Source of the DNA: an uncultured Fibrobacter sp. | GTDB lineage: Bacteria > Fibrobacterota > Fibrobacteria > Fibrobacterales > Fibrobacteraceae | Length of the DNA stretch: 8,149 nt | Direction of reading: 5' to 3' | Assembly: GCA_947306025.1 (NCBI GenBank) | Contig: CAMZFJ010000063.1 | Span: forward strand, 1-8,149 | In this document: piece after piece, positions 6,333 to 8,149 of the stretch | How the letters are laid out: the number at the start of each line of letters is the position of its first letter | Numbering within the stretch: the stretch's first letter is position 1 | Position numbers and translations under genes: made by a program | Notes under the pieces: model-generated | Told to the model about the DNA's origin: nothing | Database searches by the model: none | Seen by the model: the letters and a program-made list of their open reading frames with translations, nothing else

Positions 6333-7745
6333 CTAGTGAGTCCTGCTTTCGGGGTGTGTTTCGTAAAAATGTTTCTTGTCTGCGTACATGCGTGTGTCGG
6401 CTTCTCGCATGGCAACGCGGATGTCTCCACATTTTTCTTCGTAGTAGAAGCCTAGTGCAAAGCTTACGTTGTTCGGGTCTTCTGCCATTTTATGGAGTTG
6501 CTCGATTTTAGATTCGATGTCTTCTTTTTGGGTTCCCATAAATATGATGACAAATTCGTCGCCGCCGGCGCGGTAGATTTCGCTTCCACTGAAAGTTGTT
6601 TTTAACGTGTCAGCAGCCTTCTTTAGCAATTTGTCTCCGGCGCGGTGGCCTTTATCATCGTTGACCGTCTTGAGACCGTTTAAATCGGCAAATATGACGC
6701 CATAGGAGTTTGGCATGCGTTCGCGTCCGGTCACGATTCTTAATACACGGTTGTTCATGGCGTTTCGGTTCTTGACACCTGTAAGGAGGTCCGTGGAACT
6801 CAGCATTTCGAGCTTTTGCAGAAGCTGGTAGTTCGCCACTTCCGAGGCGATAAAGAATGTGGTGAGTTCGAGAGTTTCCTTAATTCGGTCAGTGTCTTTT
6901 GTGTCAAAATTTGTCGCCCATATAAAGCCGATAGTCTCGTGATTGTATTGCAGAGGGAATAAAACGAGACTCTTGATTTTGGCTTCTTGCATGGAGGCGT
7001 GCCAACGGGGATTGCGGGCTTTGAGTTCTTCCATGTCTATGTCGTTTCTGATAATAAGGCAAGAACTTCCGGCAATGGTCTCGGGCCATGATTTTACAAT
7101 TTCAATAAAAGAAATGTTCAAAAAATCATTTAGTGAATGGTGGCCTATTTCAGGGGCGGTGCTTTCGCTTAGCAATGAACAGGTATTTGTTTTGAAATCG
7201 GTGAGCATGATGCAGCAGAAATTTGCACCGCAGATGGTACGAATGTCAGCGATGACTTCGTCCATTGTCTTGAGAAAATTCTTGGTGCTGCGGAGTTTGA
7301 TGCATGTTTTAAGAATGTCCGAAGTTGTTTTTGCGGATAAGTTTGTCATTTGGTCGATATTGACCTTGGTGGACATTTCTTGAGTGTAGATACAGTAGCG
7401 CTTGTTTGGGTCTCCAAAATTTACCGGAACGCTAAAAATGTTGAACCACATGTTGTATCGATCGGGATGAACATAGGCGTGCATGGGTTTGTTGAGGACA
7501 GCGCTGCTATAAATAAAATGTTCAAAGTTCAAGTCTTTGTGAATATAAGTCGTGTAATCAAGTCCTGGCTTGAAGGTCTTGTTGGGCTGATTGACATCGG
7601 ATTTGCCGTTCTGTTCAAAAGTCGAAAGGTAGGCCTTGTTTCCGTTTTCGATACACATTTTGCCATAGCTTCCGTCGGGTTTCATTTCGACAGACATGAT
7701 ACAGACTGCCGAACCAAATTGATTTATAAATTCCTGCAAATCCAT
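6333..7745 (-). CDS. GGDEF-1: soluble diguanylate cyclase, type I paralog, first gene of the right block
   Basis: A 470-residue predicted cyclic di-GMP synthase. I chose the ATG at 7745 because MDLQEFINQF matches the N-termini of the other copies and AGGG lies 6 nt before it. The frame stays open upstream to a GTG at 7796, adding 17 hydrophobic residues that no paralog has. The PAS-like region lacks CxxC (YSSA aligned) and keeps NKPMHAYVHPD. The GAF-like region has C172, C177-C178 and C189. In the GGDEF domain DLNGLK is at 354-359, NDDKGHRAGD at 362-371 and GGDEF at 394-398. The RxxD position reads FSGS, so the inhibitory site is absent. After GGDEF the sequence is FMGTQKED, where the others have D-x-P, the most divergent stretch of this domain. 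The closest relative is GGDEF-3. The gene starts 153 nt after xseA on the same strand and its stop abuts the GGDEF-2 start. Confidence 0.94.
   Translation of the reverse strand: MDLQEFINQFGSAVCIMSVEMKPDGSYGKMCIENGNKAYLSTFEQNGKSDVNQPNKTFKPGLDYTTYIHKDLNFEHFIYSSAVLNKPMHAYVHPDRYNMWFNIFSVPVNFGDPNKRYCIYTQEMSTKVNIDQMTNLSAKTTSDILKTCIKLRSTKNFLKTMDEVIADIRTICGANFCCIMLTDFKTNTCSLLSESTAPEIGHHSLNDFLNISFIEIVKSWPETIAGSSCLIIRNDIDMEELKARNPRWHASMQEAKIKSLVLFPLQYNHETIGFIWATNFDTKDTDRIKETLELTTFFIASEVANYQLLQKLEMLSSTDLLTGVKNRNAMNNRVLRIVTGRERMPNSYGVIFADLNGLKTVNDDKGHRAGDKLLKKAADTLKTTFSGSEIYRAGGDEFVIIFMGTQKEDIESKIEQLHKMAEDPNNVSFALGFYYEEKCGDIRVAMREADTRMYADKKHFYETHPESRTH
6341..6344 (-). promoter_or_regulatory. Shine-Dalgarno sequence of GGDEF-2
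   Basis: AGGA lies 8 nt before the ATG at 6332 and is embedded in the last codons of GGDEF-1, whose TAG stop directly precedes that ATG. Confidence 0.5.
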
Positions 7746-7751
7746 AAATTT

Positions 7752-7755
7752 CCCT
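7752..7755 (-). promoter_or_regulatory. Weak Shine-Dalgarno sequence deciding the GGDEF-1 start
   Basis: AGGG lies 6 nt before the ATG at 7745. Together with the paralog alignment it favours this ATG over the upstream in-frame GTG at 7796. Confidence 0.45.
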
Positions 7756-7757
7756 AT

Positions 7758-7793
7758 TAATAAAAATAATCCGATTATTTGTAATAAAAATAA
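7758..7793 (-). repeat. Two direct copies of TTATTTTTATTA in the GGDEF-1 leader
   Basis: The 12-mer is present at 7793-7782 and 7769-7758 on the minus strand, 24 nt apart start to start. A near copy (TTATTTTTATA) lies at 4333-4323 before GGDEF-3, at a similar distance from its start (about 32 nt against 37 nt). It may be a promoter or UP-like AT-rich element, or simply low-complexity DNA. Confidence 0.4.
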
Positions 7794-7898
7794 CACAAAA
7801 AGTTATAATAGTGCTGGTCTTAAATTATTTCTTGCTGATTTTTTGGCAAAAAAGAGGGATTTATCACATTTTTTTAATGTTTAGGCCGTTTTGGGGGA

Positions 7899-8149
7899 TT
7901 ATTGAACTGTCGAGATGACTTCCCCATCGGCGAGGCGTGTCTTGATGGTGTCGCCGCTTTTGAGCTGGCTTGCCCTGCGGATGAATTTTCCGTTGGCGTC
8001 GAGCGTGAGTGAGTAGCCTTTGGCGAGAGTCGTCTTGGGGTCGGCGTTTTTGACTTTCTCGTTCACAAGTTCAAATTGCGATTTGGCGAGGTCAAGGATT
8101 TTGCGTGTACCTTGCTTTAAACCTTCGTGGTTGCGGTCGAGACGTTCGT
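7899..8149 (-). CDS. xseA: Exodeoxyribonuclease VII large subunit, C-terminal part (5' end outside window)
   Basis: I translated the minus strand upstream of the TAA at 7901-7899. It gives 83 codons ending in RLADGEVISTVQ. The stretches TTLAKGYSLT, then FIRRASQLKSGDTIKTRLADGE match the conserved end of XseA, where the pattern is LARGYS, a short G-containing turn, then GD and RL.DG before a final strand. Upstream lies a charged helical stretch (around LAKSQFELVNEKV), as expected for the long coiled-coil region of this subunit. Exonuclease VII (XseA with several XseB) degrades single-stranded DNA from both ends in the cytoplasm and takes part in repair. The catalytic core lies beyond the window edge and cannot be judged. 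xseB is not seen downstream. The gene has no evident link to the GGDEF genes besides being next to them. Confidence 0.9.
   Translation of the reverse strand, partial: ERLDRNHEGLKQGTRKILDLAKSQFELVNEKVKNADPKTTLAKGYSLTLDANGKFIRRASQLKSGDTIKTRLADGEVISTVQ

Larger units (their letters stand above)
31..7745 (-). repeat. Array of five diverged paralogous GGDEF genes in two blocks
   Basis: Five genes of 469-475 codons share the same domain order along their whole length. Type I copies are GGDEF-1 and -3; type II copies are GGDEF-2, -4 and -5. The order is I-II, then the inverted HsdR_N-like gene, then I-II-II. This is most simply explained by duplication of a I-II pair plus one more duplication of a type II gene. 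Identities by hand count are about 58% (GGDEF-4 against -5, full length) and 74% (GGDEF-1 against -3, last 330 residues), so the array is old and all copies have stayed open. Confidence 0.85.
7746..7898 (-). promoter_or_regulatory. Leader and probable promoter region of GGDEF-1, downstream of xseA
   Basis: This 153-nt very AT-rich gap parallels the GGDEF-3 leader. An ATGTGA block (plus-strand tcacat at 7864-7869) lies 119 nt before the start. A TATAAC box (7807-7802) lies 57 nt before it, and two TTATTTTTATTA boxes follow. No hairpin with a following U-run ends xseA convincingly: the best candidate is a 5-bp ACATT/AATGT stem at about 7867-7881 without a U-tail. Read-through from xseA is therefore possible. 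Confidence 0.45.

Noticed and set aside
31..7745. CRISPR array, transposon or integron cassette as an explanation for the repeated units.
   Set aside because: The repeats are whole diverged genes without short regular repeats, terminal inverted repeats, transposase or integrase genes.
7746..7796. N-terminal extension of GGDEF-1 from a GTG at 7796, giving 17 hydrophobic residues that resemble a membrane anchor.
   Set aside because: No other copy has it. The stretch is encoded by the repeated TTATTTTTATTA DNA, nearly abuts the TATAAC box, and a ribosome binding site plus the conserved MDLQEF start occur at 7745.
7839..7853. The symmetric TTTTTTGGCAAAAAA sequence considered as a terminator or operator.
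   Set aside because: The arms meet with almost no loop and only A/T pairs, so it cannot form a good RNA hairpin; no second exact copy is found before GGDEF-3.
1..8149. tRNA, rRNA, riboswitch (including cyclic di-GMP riboswitch) in the gaps.
   Set aside because: The gaps are short and AT-rich, and I could not find the conserved cores of these RNAs in any of them.

Overview
The window looks like part of a chromosome from an anaerobic bacterium of the Fibrobacter type. This is an inference from the cytoplasmic GGDEF family, the stand-alone HsdR_N-type gene and moderate GC; nothing in the window proves the taxon. About 95% of the DNA is coding.

The window is dominated by five full-length paralogous GGDEF (diguanylate cyclase) genes, all on the minus strand. 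In transcription order they are GGDEF-1 (7745-6333), GGDEF-2 (6332-4917), GGDEF-3 (4291-2864), GGDEF-4 (2861-1452) and GGDEF-5 (1440-31). Each has a soluble N-terminal sensory part (a PAS-like region, then a GAF-like region) and a C-terminal GGDEF domain with intact catalytic motifs and no RxxD inhibitory site. There are two subtypes: GGDEF-1 and -3 (no CxxC near residue 80), and GGDEF-2, -4 and -5 (with CxxC). The order is type I, type II, then type I, type II, type II. This suggests a two-gene module was duplicated and a further type II copy was added. Junctions inside each block are 0, 2 and 11 nt, so each block is probably one transcript.

The two blocks are separated by about 625 nt holding one plus-strand gene (4440-4856). 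It encodes a 138-residue stand-alone HsdR N-terminal-like PD-(D/E)xK protein. It is divergent from GGDEF-3 and convergent with GGDEF-2. No other restriction-modification gene is present.

At the right edge (7899-8149, minus strand) is the C-terminal end of xseA, the exonuclease VII large subunit, which runs off the window. The leader between xseA and GGDEF-1 resembles the leader of GGDEF-3: both have an ATGTGA-containing block 116-119 nt before the start, a TATAAC box and an AT-rich TTATTTTTAT box. The leaders were therefore probably duplicated with the genes.

The most notable signal is seven cysteines kept in all five sensory regions while the rest has diverged. This hints at a metal- or redox-related input feeding a family of co-expressed, possibly heterodimerising, cyclic di-GMP synthases.
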